From: Bacteroidota bacterium
Lineage (GTDB): Bacteria; Bacteroidota; Bacteroidia; UBA7662; CANHCV01
Assembly: GCA_027488715.1 (NCBI GenBank)
Contig: JAIYBD010000242.1
Span: 1 to 17,222, forward strand
Direction of reading: 5' to 3'
DNA: 17,222 bases
Positions within the stretch are counted from its first letter, which is position 1. Every line of letters starts with the position of its first letter. This document shows, in pieces, positions 7,322 to 15,900 of this stretch. Made by a program: the position numbers and the translations under genes. The notes beneath the pieces were generated by a model. That model was not told the origin of the DNA and made no database searches. It saw only the letters and a program-made list of their open reading frames with translations.

Positions 7322-8722
7322 TTAAAATTGGAGTGGTTTGCCTTGGTAGAACTCGAGAATTTTCAAGCGCAGCCACAAACGGTATTTGCTTTGCAACAAA
7401 TTTGACTCGGCTGCGATCAGATTATTTTTCAAGTTGAGGTAATCAACGGTGTTCAGTAACCCTTCCTGGAATCGTTTTTCGGCATAGCTAAAGCTTTCTT
7501 TTTGAGCATCCAGGGCTGCGAGATCGGCATCGTAATCTTTTTGAGCTGCTTGATAATTCGTTACCGATTGAGCTATGCTTTGGTAGAGGTTATTGTTGGT
7601 TTGAAGTTGGTTCAGTTTCGCTCGTTCAACGTTAATTTTGGCCGAAGTAATGGAGCGTTGAACGTTTCCAGCGGTGAATAAGGGAATGCTCAGGTTAAAA
7701 CCTAAACTGGATCCCAAGTTATCGGTAAATTGATTGGTGAAGGATTTCCCTTCTGTTTTAATTCTCGGCGAAAGCGACATAACGGGGATTTGGCTTCCGA
7801 AAACATATCCAATCGGAACGGTATCAAATCCATTGTTGACGAATGATTTGGCAGCGCTCGAATACACAGTACTCATGGATCCGAAGGCCGAAAGGGTAGG
7901 AAGTGCAGATGCTTTGGCCACATCGAGCAACTTTTCGGCAGCTTTGAGGCGTTCGATTTCTCTTTTAACTTCGGGTTGCGTTTCCAAGGCGTCTTTAACC
8001 ACTTGGTCAATGGAAAAAGAGGGGAGAGCGCTGGGCTGAATCGCAGCGGGGTAAACGATATCGAAGTTCTCACTGTGAGGAAGCTGCATCAGCTGTTCCA
8101 AAGTGAGTTTAGACAGGGTGAGGTTGTTTTCAGCGCTCACTACATTCCGTTTTTCTTGGGCCCATTGGGCTTTGAGGTTGAGGTAATTGTCTTTTGAATT
8201 GGCACCGGCGTCGACCATTTTTTTCATGCGTTCCGCTTGATCGTTGGTGCGTTGGCTGCGGTCTTGGGCGATGCGCAACGATTCTTTCGCAAAAACTACC
8301 GAAAGGTAGGCGTTGGTCACCTGAAGTGCGATGTTATTTTGAATGGCCTTAAAATCCAATTCCGATGCTTGAAGGTTCAACTGCTCGGCTTGGATGTTGT
8401 TTCGAATTCTTCCGCCGGCATACAGAATTCCAGATCCAGAAACCGATGCATTGTTGGCCCGGATGGTGGTATTTTCAAAGGTATTGGTGAACGGATCGAT
8501 GGATCGACCGAAGTTAAAATTTTGGCCTAAGGATCCGTTTACGGTGGGAAATTGTTGTTTTTTGGCCACTTGGGCCGACATCTTCTGCTGTTCTAACGAG
8601 AGTTCAGCTTGCTTGATGGAAAGGTTATTTTTTTGGGCTTGTTCGATGCAGCGAACCAAATCCCACGGTTGAGCGAAAACGCACAGGGGGAAAAGAAAAA
8701 AGAGGGAAAGAAGGATTTTCAT
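7322..8722 (-). CDS. TolC-family outer membrane efflux protein
   Basis: A 466-aa outer-membrane factor. A signal peptide (1-17, cleavage likely after CVFA) precedes two repeats of the OEP domain, each dominated by long amphipathic helices of the periplasmic tunnel (for example residues 21-60, 115-215 and 240-270). Beta-strand hairpins with alternating Gly, Ser and Asn form the barrel parts (about 60-105 and 275-345). Proteins of this family trimerise into an outer-membrane channel used by tripartite efflux or type I secretion systems. It is the first gene of the unit tolC - adaptor - gpsA, with 8 bp to the adaptor, and a good Bacteroidota promoter lies just upstream. The cargo cannot be determined. 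Confidence 0.92.
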   Translation of the reverse strand: MKILLSLFFLFPLCVFAQPWDLVRCIEQAQKNNLSIKQAELSLEQQKMSAQVAKKQQFPTVNGSLGQNFNFGRSIDPFTNTFENTTIRANNASVSGSGILYAGGRIRNNIQAEQLNLQASELDFKAIQNNIALQVTNAYLSVVFAKESLRIAQDRSQRTNDQAERMKKMVDAGANSKDNYLNLKAQWAQEKRNVVSAENNLTLSKLTLEQLMQLPHSENFDIVYPAAIQPSALPSFSIDQVVKDALETQPEVKREIERLKAAEKLLDVAKASALPTLSAFGSMSTVYSSAAKSFVNNGFDTVPIGYVFGSQIPVMSLSPRIKTEGKSFTNQFTDNLGSSLGFNLSIPLFTAGNVQRSITSAKINVERAKLNQLQTNNNLYQSIAQSVTNYQAAQKDYDADLAALDAQKESFSYAEKRFQEGLLNTVDYLNLKNNLIAAESNLLQSKYRLWLRLKILEFYQGKPLQF

Positions 8723-8730
8723 CGCATCGG

Positions 8731-8762
8731 CAAAATTAAAGGAAATCAGTCAAAACGACGAA
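8731..8762 (-). promoter_or_regulatory. Predicted Bacteroidota promoter of the tolC-adaptor-gpsA operon
   Basis: On the minus strand TAATTTTG (8738-8731) matches the -7 consensus TAnnTTTG exactly. TTCG (8762-8759) sits 20 bp upstream as a one-mismatch -33 element. The -7 box ends only 8 bp before the ATG, so the transcript would have an extremely short leader or be leaderless. This separates tolC transcription from the ileS / traR-like unit upstream. Confidence 0.55.
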
Positions 8763-8787
8763 AAAAATATGTAAACCGTTGCCGAGA

Positions 8788-9168
8788 TTAACCTCGATTT
8801 TTGGAGTTTTTTGCTTCTACGCTAAGGGTGGCGTGTGGAACGGCAATCAACCGCTCTTTAGGAATGAGTTTTCCCGTTTCTCGGCATACCCCGTAGGTTT
8901 TATTTTGAATGCGAATGAGGGCATTTTCGAGGTGATCGATAAACTTTTTCTGCCGACCGGCAATTTGGCTTAATTTTTCACGCTCGGAGGAGGCAGAACC
9001 ATCTTCCAAAGTTAAATATTCACTGGAAGTATCGGCCCCAGAATTGTTATCGTTCATGAGTTGTTCTTGGTAGTACAAAAACTCCTCCCGAGCTTTTCCC
9101 AATTTGTTAAGAATAATTTCACGGAAAAATTCCAATTCCGAATCTGAATAACGGGTTTTCTCGCTCAT
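8788..9168 (-). CDS. TraR/DksA-family regulator with degenerate zinc finger
   Basis: A 126-aa protein of the TraR/DksA C4-type family, which binds in the secondary channel of RNA polymerase and modulates initiation with or without ppGpp. The N-terminal half is a charged helical coiled-coil hairpin. Acidic residues lie near its middle (about 45-57, EYLTLEDGS), where DksA carries its tip. The C-terminal block YGVCRETGKLIPKERL ... AVPHATLSVEAK is clearly the zinc-finger region, but the four ligand positions read C95, T98, S116, A119 (CxxT-x17-SxxA), so only one cysteine is left and tetrahedral zinc binding is not expected. I recall similar cysteine-poor versions in Bacteroidota, and Pseudomonas DksA2 is a known zinc-less relative. 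It starts 12 bp after the ileS stop and is probably co-transcribed with it. Confidence 0.88.
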   Translation of the reverse strand: MSEKTRYSDSELEFFREIILNKLGKAREEFLYYQEQLMNDNNSGADTSSEYLTLEDGSASSEREKLSQIAGRQKKFIDHLENALIRIQNKTYGVCRETGKLIPKERLIAVPHATLSVEAKNSKNRG

Positions 9169-9180
9169 AATGGGTAAATT

Positions 9181-12100
9181 TTACATCAACATTAACCAAA
9201 GATTTTCGTCTTCAATGTCAACTAAAGTTCCTTTATCCATCTGAATTTCAGACATAAACAAAAGTTCATCAGCCAACACTTCTTCGCAAATATAGTTTTG
9301 GAATTCAATAATTGCACCCTTGATGTTTTCATTGGTGTGAAAGGCCAGTCGAATGCGATCGGTTACTTCCAAGCCACTGCTTTTACGGAAATTTTGAACG
9401 CGATTGATAAACTCCCTCGCTAGGCCTTCTTTTCGAAGATTTTCAGAGATGTGGATGTCGAGCGCCACCGTAATGGATCCTTCTACGGCCACCAACCAAC
9501 CCGGAATATCTTCCGAAATAATTTCAACATCGTTTAAATCAAGGGCAACGGTTTCTCCGTCCAAAACGAGGTTGAATTGCCCTGTTTTTTCGAATTCGCG
9601 AATGTGTTGTTGTTCCAGTGCCGAAATAGCGCCAGCCACCGCCTTCATTTTTGCCCCCATACGGGTGCCTAAACTTTTAAAGTTGGGTTTTATTTTTTTG
9701 ACCACCACCCCGGCCGTATCTTCCATGAATTCGAGGGATTTTACGTTAACTTCCGCTAAAATGATGGCGGCTACGTCCTCAATTTGCTTCTTCATGTCCG
9801 GCGAATCTGCAGGAATGAGGATGCGCGAAAGAGGTTGGCGAACTTTGATTTTTTCCTTTTTTCGAAGTGATAAAACCATGGAACTGATGGTTTGTGCAAA
9901 ATCCATCTTTTGTTCCAAATCAGCATTGAAATCCTGCTTGGATAGTTCTGGGAAATGGGTAAGATGCACGGATTGTTGGTTGCCGTTCAAATTCTGCCAC
10001 ATCCAATCGCTGAAAAAGGGAGCGAATGGCGAAGCCAATTGCGCTAAGGTCGAAAGTACGCGGTGCAAGGTTTGGTAAGCGGAAAGTTTATCCTCGTTCA
10101 TTTCACCTTTCCAGAAACGGCGGCGGTTCAGTCGAACATACCAATTGGAAAGGTCTCTGTCTACAAAATCTTCCAAAGCTCGGGCTGCAGGAGTAGGATC
10201 AAAATCGTTCATTCGATCCATCACGATTTGTTGCAAAGAAGATAATTTTGAAAGGATCCAACGGTCCATCTCCGGGCGATTTTCTACTTCTGCCGAATGG
10301 GAATCAAATCCATCGATATTGGCGTAAAGGGCAAAGAACGAATAGGTATTGTACCACGTTCCGAAGAATTTTCGGTGGGCTTCGGTAATCCCACTTTCAT
10401 CAAATTTTAAATTGTCCCACGGTTGAGCATTGGTAATCATGTACCATCGGGTAGCATCGGGACCGTATTTGGATAGGGTTTCGAACGGGTCAACGGCGTT
10501 TCCCAATCGTTTGCTCATTTTCTGTCCGAACTTATCTAAGACCAATCCGTTCGACACTACGTTTTTGTAGGCAACCCCATCGAAGACCAAAGTGGCGATG
10601 GCGTGTAAGGTGTAAAACCAACCCCGGGTTTGATCCACTCCCTCCGCAATGAAATCGGCAGGGAACGCCAAATTCCCATCAATTTTTTCTTTGTTTTCAA
10701 ATGGGTAATGCCATTGAGCATACGGCATCGCGCCGGAATCAAACCAAACATCAATCAAGTCCGACTCGCGATGCATGGGTTGGCCATTGGTCGATACCAA
10801 AACAATTTGATCGACCACATTTTTGTGAAGATCGATGGATTGATAGTTTTCCTCACTCCAATTTCCGATTTCGAAACCCTCAAAAGGATTGGAAGACATC
10901 ATTCCAGCGTCCATGGATTTTTTGATGTGGTGAAGAAGGGTTTCAACTGAATCGATGCAAACCGATTCTGAACCATCTTCAGTGCGCCAAATGGGCAATG
11001 GAATTCCCCAGAAGCGTGATCGGCTGAGGTTCCAATCGTTGCAACTTTCCAGCCAGTTACCGAATCTTCCGGTTCCAGTACTTTCGGGTTTCCAACCAAT
11101 GGTTTTATTCAGTTCCGTCATTCGATCCCGAACTTGAGTCATGCGGATAAACCAAGAATCGAGGGGATAATACAAAATGGGTTTGTCGGTTCTCCAGCAA
11201 TGTGGATAGTTGTGGCTGTATTTTTCTACTTTAAAGGCTTTTCCTTCCGACTTCAATCCTACGGCAATTTCTACATCGGCCGATTGTTCGGGTTTTTGGT
11301 CTTCGGGGTAATATTCGATTTTAACGAATTTTCCTGCCATGGGACCACAGTGGGAAGTGAATTTTCCTTGCAAATCCACCAAGGGCGTAGGATTTCCGTT
11401 TTCGTCGGCCACCAAAAGCGGTGGAACTCCGTGTTCTTTCGCTACTTTGGCGTCGTCTGCACCAAAGGTGGGGGCGGTATGTACAATCCCAGTACCATCT
11501 TCGGTGGTAACAAAATCGCCGGTGATGATTTGAAATGCCTTTTCGGGATGCTCCATAGGAATTGCCCAAGGCAATAACTGATGGTACTGAATGCCCAATA
11601 AGGAAGATCCACGGAAGGTTGATTGGATGTAAAAAGGCGTTTTTCCTTCTTCTGTTGGTGATTGTGCCGCCTCAATTGAATCGACTTTTTGGAATTTTCC
11701 TCCCAATTGAACGGGGATGAGCGCTTCCGCAAGAACAATTCGAATGGATTCTTGGGTGTAGGGGTTAAGGGTGTGAACCAACGCGTAGGAAATGTTGGGA
11801 CCTACGGTAAGTGCGGTATTGGAAGGGAGGGTCCACGGGGTGGTGGTCCAAGCGAGGAAGTGTATTTTTCCCGGTGTGGACCCTGCTATCGATTCGAAGG
11901 TGCTTCGCGACGATTCCTTCATTTCGAACATGGCTACGACGGAAGTATCCTTTACTTCTCGGTAACATCCGGGTTGGTTGAGTTCGTGGGAGGAGAGACC
12001 GGTTCCGGCGGCAGGGCTATAGGGTTGAATGGTGTATCCTTTGTATAAAAGGCCCTTATTGTAGATTTGAGCGAGCAGCCACCACACCGATTCCATGTAT

Positions 12101-12567
12101 TTATTGTGGTAGGTGACGTATGGCTGATCCATATCGACCCAATAACCCATCATTTCGGTTAGGCGATTCCACTCGTCGGTATATTGCATGACTGTGGTTC
12201 GGCAAGCCTGGTTATATTCTTCTACGGTAATTTTCTTGCCGATATCTTCTTTGGTGATGCCCAATAACTTTTCAACGCCAAGTTCGATGGGAAGTCCGTG
12301 GGTGTCCCAACCTGCTTTCCGATCGATCCGGAAACCTTCCAAGGTTTTAAATCGACAAAAGATATCTTTGATGGCGCGTGCCATGACGTGGTGAATTCCA
12401 GGTTTTCCGTTAGCGGATGGAGGCCCTTCGAAGAATACAAATGGTTTGTTTTCAGGTCGCTGATCGATGGATTTTTGAAAAGTGTGATCTTCTTTCCAAT
12501 ATTGTTGCATGGATTCAGCGATGGAAACCATTTGAAGTTGGGAAAACTCTGGGAAACGATGATTCAT
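9181..12567 (-). CDS. ileS: Isoleucyl-tRNA synthetase, eukaryote-like (IleRS2) type
   Basis: A 1128-aa class I aminoacyl-tRNA synthetase that charges tRNA-Ile with isoleucine. The HIGH signature is replaced by GIHH (57-60, in ANGKPGIHHVMAR). The tRNA-editing CP1 domain shows the threonine-rich WTTTPWTLPSNTAL (240-253) and GTGIVHTAPTFGADD (358-372), so post-transfer editing looks intact. The second catalytic signature is KMSKR (683-687) rather than KMSKS, followed by LGNAVDP. The anticodon-binding helical domain and a long C-terminal extension follow. Length, KMSKR and the N-terminal motif fit the eukaryote-like IleRS2 clade, which is naturally insensitive to mupirocin. No other ileS is visible here, so whether it is the only copy is unknown. 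It heads the ileS - traR-like unit, with a promoter right before the ATG. Confidence 0.97.
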   Translation of the reverse strand: MNHRFPEFSQLQMVSIAESMQQYWKEDHTFQKSIDQRPENKPFVFFEGPPSANGKPGIHHVMARAIKDIFCRFKTLEGFRIDRKAGWDTHGLPIELGVEKLLGITKEDIGKKITVEEYNQACRTTVMQYTDEWNRLTEMMGYWVDMDQPYVTYHNKYMESVWWLLAQIYNKGLLYKGYTIQPYSPAAGTGLSSHELNQPGCYREVKDTSVVAMFEMKESSRSTFESIAGSTPGKIHFLAWTTTPWTLPSNTALTVGPNISYALVHTLNPYTQESIRIVLAEALIPVQLGGKFQKVDSIEAAQSPTEEGKTPFYIQSTFRGSSLLGIQYHQLLPWAIPMEHPEKAFQIITGDFVTTEDGTGIVHTAPTFGADDAKVAKEHGVPPLLVADENGNPTPLVDLQGKFTSHCGPMAGKFVKIEYYPEDQKPEQSADVEIAVGLKSEGKAFKVEKYSHNYPHCWRTDKPILYYPLDSWFIRMTQVRDRMTELNKTIGWKPESTGTGRFGNWLESCNDWNLSRSRFWGIPLPIWRTEDGSESVCIDSVETLLHHIKKSMDAGMMSSNPFEGFEIGNWSEENYQSIDLHKNVVDQIVLVSTNGQPMHRESDLIDVWFDSGAMPYAQWHYPFENKEKIDGNLAFPADFIAEGVDQTRGWFYTLHAIATLVFDGVAYKNVVSNGLVLDKFGQKMSKRLGNAVDPFETLSKYGPDATRWYMITNAQPWDNLKFDESGITEAHRKFFGTWYNTYSFFALYANIDGFDSHSAEVENRPEMDRWILSKLSSLQQIVMDRMNDFDPTPAARALEDFVDRDLSNWYVRLNRRRFWKGEMNEDKLSAYQTLHRVLSTLAQLASPFAPFFSDWMWQNLNGNQQSVHLTHFPELSKQDFNADLEQKMDFAQTISSMVLSLRKKEKIKVRQPLSRILIPADSPDMKKQIEDVAAIILAEVNVKSLEFMEDTAGVVVKKIKPNFKSLGTRMGAKMKAVAGAISALEQQHIREFEKTGQFNLVLDGETVALDLNDVEIISEDIPGWLVAVEGSITVALDIHISENLRKEGLAREFINRVQNFRKSSGLEVTDRIRLAFHTNENIKGAIIEFQNYICEEVLADELLFMSEIQMDKGTLVDIEDENLWLMLM

Positions 12568-12584
12568 GATAATTCAGGTTGCCG

Positions 12585-12615
12585 CAAAGGTACTATTTTT
12601 TGAAATAGGTTCGAA
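12585..12615 (-). promoter_or_regulatory. Predicted Bacteroidota promoter of ileS
   Basis: On the minus strand TACCTTTG (12592-12585) matches the -7 element TAnnTTTG exactly. TTCG (12615-12612) lies 19 bp upstream as a one-mismatch -33 element. The -7 box is 17 bp from the ileS ATG, giving a leader of only about 10-14 nt, too short for a T-box or other riboswitch. Confidence 0.6.
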
Positions 12616-12786
12616 AAAGAGGGGATGAAAAGTGATGGGGATAAAAAAAATATTTCGAAAAAGAAAGCAAGGATAAAATCAAATTGATTTTTGTAAGTGC
12701 AATAAAAGTAAAGGTTTAACGAAATGGAGTGGCAAGAAAAAGCCGTGAATGAAAAATTGTACGGTTAAGAACTCTGAAATATTTTG

Positions 12787-12846
12787 TGACAGGTGCGTGA
12801 AGTTTTGGTAAATTTTTTTTAGGTTTGGGGTTTGATAAACCTGTCA
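12787..12846. repeat. Inverted repeat TGACAGGT / ACCTGTCA
   Basis: TGACAGGT at 12787-12794 is the exact reverse complement of ACCTGTCA at 12839-12846, with 44 bp between the arms. The candidate -7 box TAGGTTTG (12820-12827) falls between the arms. It could be a paired operator, but an 8-bp match in AT-rich DNA may also be chance. Confidence 0.3.
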
Positions 12847-12951
12847 AAGGTGTGTCCGCTATTTTGGTAATTTTCAATGAAACGGAAATTACGGATGTAG
12901 AGGTTGCATCTTTAGGCTAAAAACATGATAAAATAAAACAACCAAATATTT

Positions 12952-15900
12952 ATGCTTCGTAAACTGTTTATTGGACTATTCCTCGCGGCGACTGCTGCGT
13001 TGCAGGTACTTGCCCAGGGCAATGGTACCTTGCAAGGGAAGGTGACCGATGCTTCCACCAACGAAGGTGTTCCATTCGCTACCGTTGTAGTGAAAATGGG
13101 AGGCGTTCAAAAGGGAGGTGTTTTCACCGATGAAAGCGGTAAGTACAAGTTTTCGGCTTTGGCCCCCGGCACCTATGACCTAGAGGTTACGGTAGTTGGG
13201 TATTCCAAAACCATTAAACAAGGTATTTCCGTAAACTCAGACAAGATCACGTTCGTGAATTTGAGCCTGAAAAAAGGGCTTGACATGGGTGGGGTCGACA
13301 TTTCAACCTACAAAGAGCAGTTGGTTGATCCCGGTAAAACCAGTTCTGGGGGAACCATTTCTCGCCAAGACATCGAAAAGATGGCTGTGCGTGACGTTGT
13401 TTCTTTGGCGGCCAACGTGGCCGGTGCCGTTCAGGCCGACGATAACCGAGGAATTAACCTTCGTGGAGGTCGTGAGGAACAAACCACCTACTTCGTAGAT
13501 GGTATTCGTGTTCGTGGTTCTTTGGCACTTCCCAACTCTGCGATCCAATCTGCAACCGTGGTAACTGGTGGGGTTTCTGCCCAATACGGTGATGCTACTT
13601 CAGGGGTAATTTCGGTTACAACGCGTGCGGGTACCAAGGATTTCAGCATGGGCGGTGAGGTTTTAACTTCCCAGTTTTTGGATCCTTATGGGTACAACTT
13701 GGTGGCATTGAACTTTTCTGGTCCATTGGCGGTTAAAAAAGAAGGCGTTGATGAGTTAGGAAAACCTAAGGTTCGTCCAATTCTATCGTACTTCTTGGCT
13801 GCTGAAGCTGAAAAGACAAAAGATAACAGCCCTTCTGCGTTGGGAGTATGGCAATTGAATGAGGATGTTTTGAAAAGAATTCAAGAAAATCCCCTTCGTC
13901 CTTCTCCAACCGGAACTGGTTACATTCAAAATGCCTTGTTCGTTACTCAAAAGGATTTGGTTAATGTTGCTGCTCGTCCGAATGCTGATTATCAGCGTTT
14001 GAGCTTGAACGGTAAATTGGATTTCACTCCGAATGATAAGATTACACTTACATTAGGAGGAACATTCAACAACGATCAAGGGAAAGACTACGGTCGTATC
14101 AATGCCTTGTTCAACTACCCCAACGTATCTAACTTCAATAACTCTACTTACCGTGTTTACGGTCGTTTCAAGCAAACTTTTGGAGGTAACACAGGTCCAA
14201 AAGAAGGTGAAGCTGCCCAAAAAAGCACTTCCAATGTTAAGTTGAGTTATTACCAAGTTCAGGTAGATTACACCAAAACAACTGGCTTATCTCAAGCAGA
14301 CGGCCTAGGTTTAAATCCGTTCAATTACGGTTATCACGGTAAGTTTGCTGAAAATATGGGTGCATTTTACGTTGCTCCTAATCCAAACGATACAACCTTA
14401 TTGTTGCGTCCTAGCGATTCATCCGTAGTTCTTGGTCCAAATGGCGATACTGTTCGTATTGGTAACCTATCAGCCTATCATGTAGGTTTCAATATCGATG
14501 GTTTCAATTGGACTCCAGGTACGGTTGATTCTCGTTTGGCGGCCTACAACCAATCTATTTTCAATTCTTTGGGTTCCAGTTTCTTTGGCACCAACCAGCA
14601 AATTTTCCAAATTGCCGGAGGTTTTGCTAATGGTCAAATGCCAGGTAGCGTTTATTCCATCTGGACAGCTCCTGGAATTCAGCCCAATGGTTTCGGAAAA
14701 AGTGAAACCAACCTTTTCCGTTTAACGGGTCAAGGTTCGGTTGATATTGGTAAACACAGTTTGATCTTCGGTTTGGAATACGATCAGCGTACCGACCGCA
14801 GTTGGAACGTTTCTCCTTTGAGCAACTCTTTAGGTATTTGGGGATTGGCTCGTAGCTTGACCAACCGTCATATCTCTGAATTGGATTTGAACAATCCTAT
14901 TTTGGGGTTGAACCAATTCACAGGAAATGTTGATACGGTAACGTTTAACCGTTTGTATTCTGCAGAAAATCAGAGCACGTTTGATTCTCGCTTGCGTCAA
15001 GCCCTCAACAAGGATACCTTGGAGTGGATTGGTATTGACGCTTTAGATCCAAGTTTGTTGAAATTGGATTATTTCTCTGCAAATGAATTGTTAAATAACG
15101 GACAGTCGTACATTGGTTACTTCGGTTATGATTATTTGGGTAACACCAAAAATTCTTCGAATGACCAATTGGCATTTTTCACCGATTCTGTAAATCGCCC
15201 AATTTCTCCATATACGCCTATCTATACCGCAGGTTACTTGGAAGATCAATTCACTTTTGATGATTTGGTGTTCAAGGTAGGTTTACGTGTTGACCGTTTT
15301 GATGCGAACCAGCCTGTATTGAAAGATCCTTACTTGTTGTATCCTGCAAAAACAGCTGGAGAAGTTGATGGAACATTGAATCCAACTGGAGCACATCCTG
15401 GAACCATTGGCAACGATTACGTTGTTTATGTAAACAGCGAAACCAATCCAACCACCATTTTGGGATACCGTTCTGGAAATCGTTGGTTTGGTGCTAACGG
15501 ACAAGAGTTGAGCACAGCTAACGGGTTGGCTCAAAACTCTGTAACTGGTCGTATCACTCCTTACTTGAATACTCCAGGAATCCTTACGGCTTCCGATGGA
15601 GAACGTGGTAAAGAAATGAAAGAGGCGTTCGATAACTACAAGCCTCAGGTTAACTTGATGCCTCGTGTGGCCTTTACATTCCCCATCTCCGATGAGGCCA
15701 TGTTCTTCGCTCACTACGATATCTTGACCAAGCGTCCATCCAATAACTTCCGTTTTGATCCTACCGATTACTTCTACCTTGCTAACGTGGGTGGAACCAT
15801 CAATAATCCCGATTTGAAACCAGAGCGTACCATCGACTATCAGTTGGGCTTTAAACAAAAGCTTGGTACTTCATCTGCTTTGACCATTCAGGCTTACTAT

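Larger units (their letters stand above)
12568..12951. other. 384-bp AT-rich divergent intergenic region between ileS and the TonB receptor gene
   Basis: No convincing gene or RNA is seen here. The left end holds the ileS promoter. On the plus strand an exact -7 type box TAGGTTTG occurs at 12820-12827, but no TTTG lies at the right distance upstream, so it is only a weak candidate promoter for the receptor gene, with a leader of about 120 nt. TGACAGGT (12787-12794) and ACCTGTCA (12839-12846) form an 8-bp inverted repeat. AGGTG...TTTTGGTAA occurs twice (12791-12811 and 12848-12870). These pairs could be regulator sites upstream of a receptor gene, but nothing identifies the regulator. Confidence 0.4.

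Noticed and set aside
5949..7376. Adaptor protein starting 21 codons earlier, at 7376
   Set aside because: That start lies inside tolC. The ATG at 7313 gives a normal N-terminal anchor directly after positively charged residues.
8783..8796. CGAG/CTCG hairpin at the end of the TraR-like gene as a terminator
   Set aside because: The stem has only four base pairs and overlaps the stop codon. The T-run following it on the plus strand points the wrong way for this gene.
9404..10078. 224-aa open frame antisense to ileS
   Set aside because: It shows no recognisable domain and has a Ser- and Arg-rich composition typical of a shadow frame. It lies fully inside a well-supported gene.
12724..12768. 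14-codon open frame starting MEWQEKAV upstream of the TonB receptor, considered as a leader peptide
   Set aside because: It has no Shine-Dalgarno sequence, no run of regulatory codons and no attenuator hairpin. An ORF of this length is expected by chance.
15283..15858. 191-aa open frame antisense to the TonB receptor
   Set aside because: It is a shadow of the biased codon use of the receptor gene, with no family features and no promoter.
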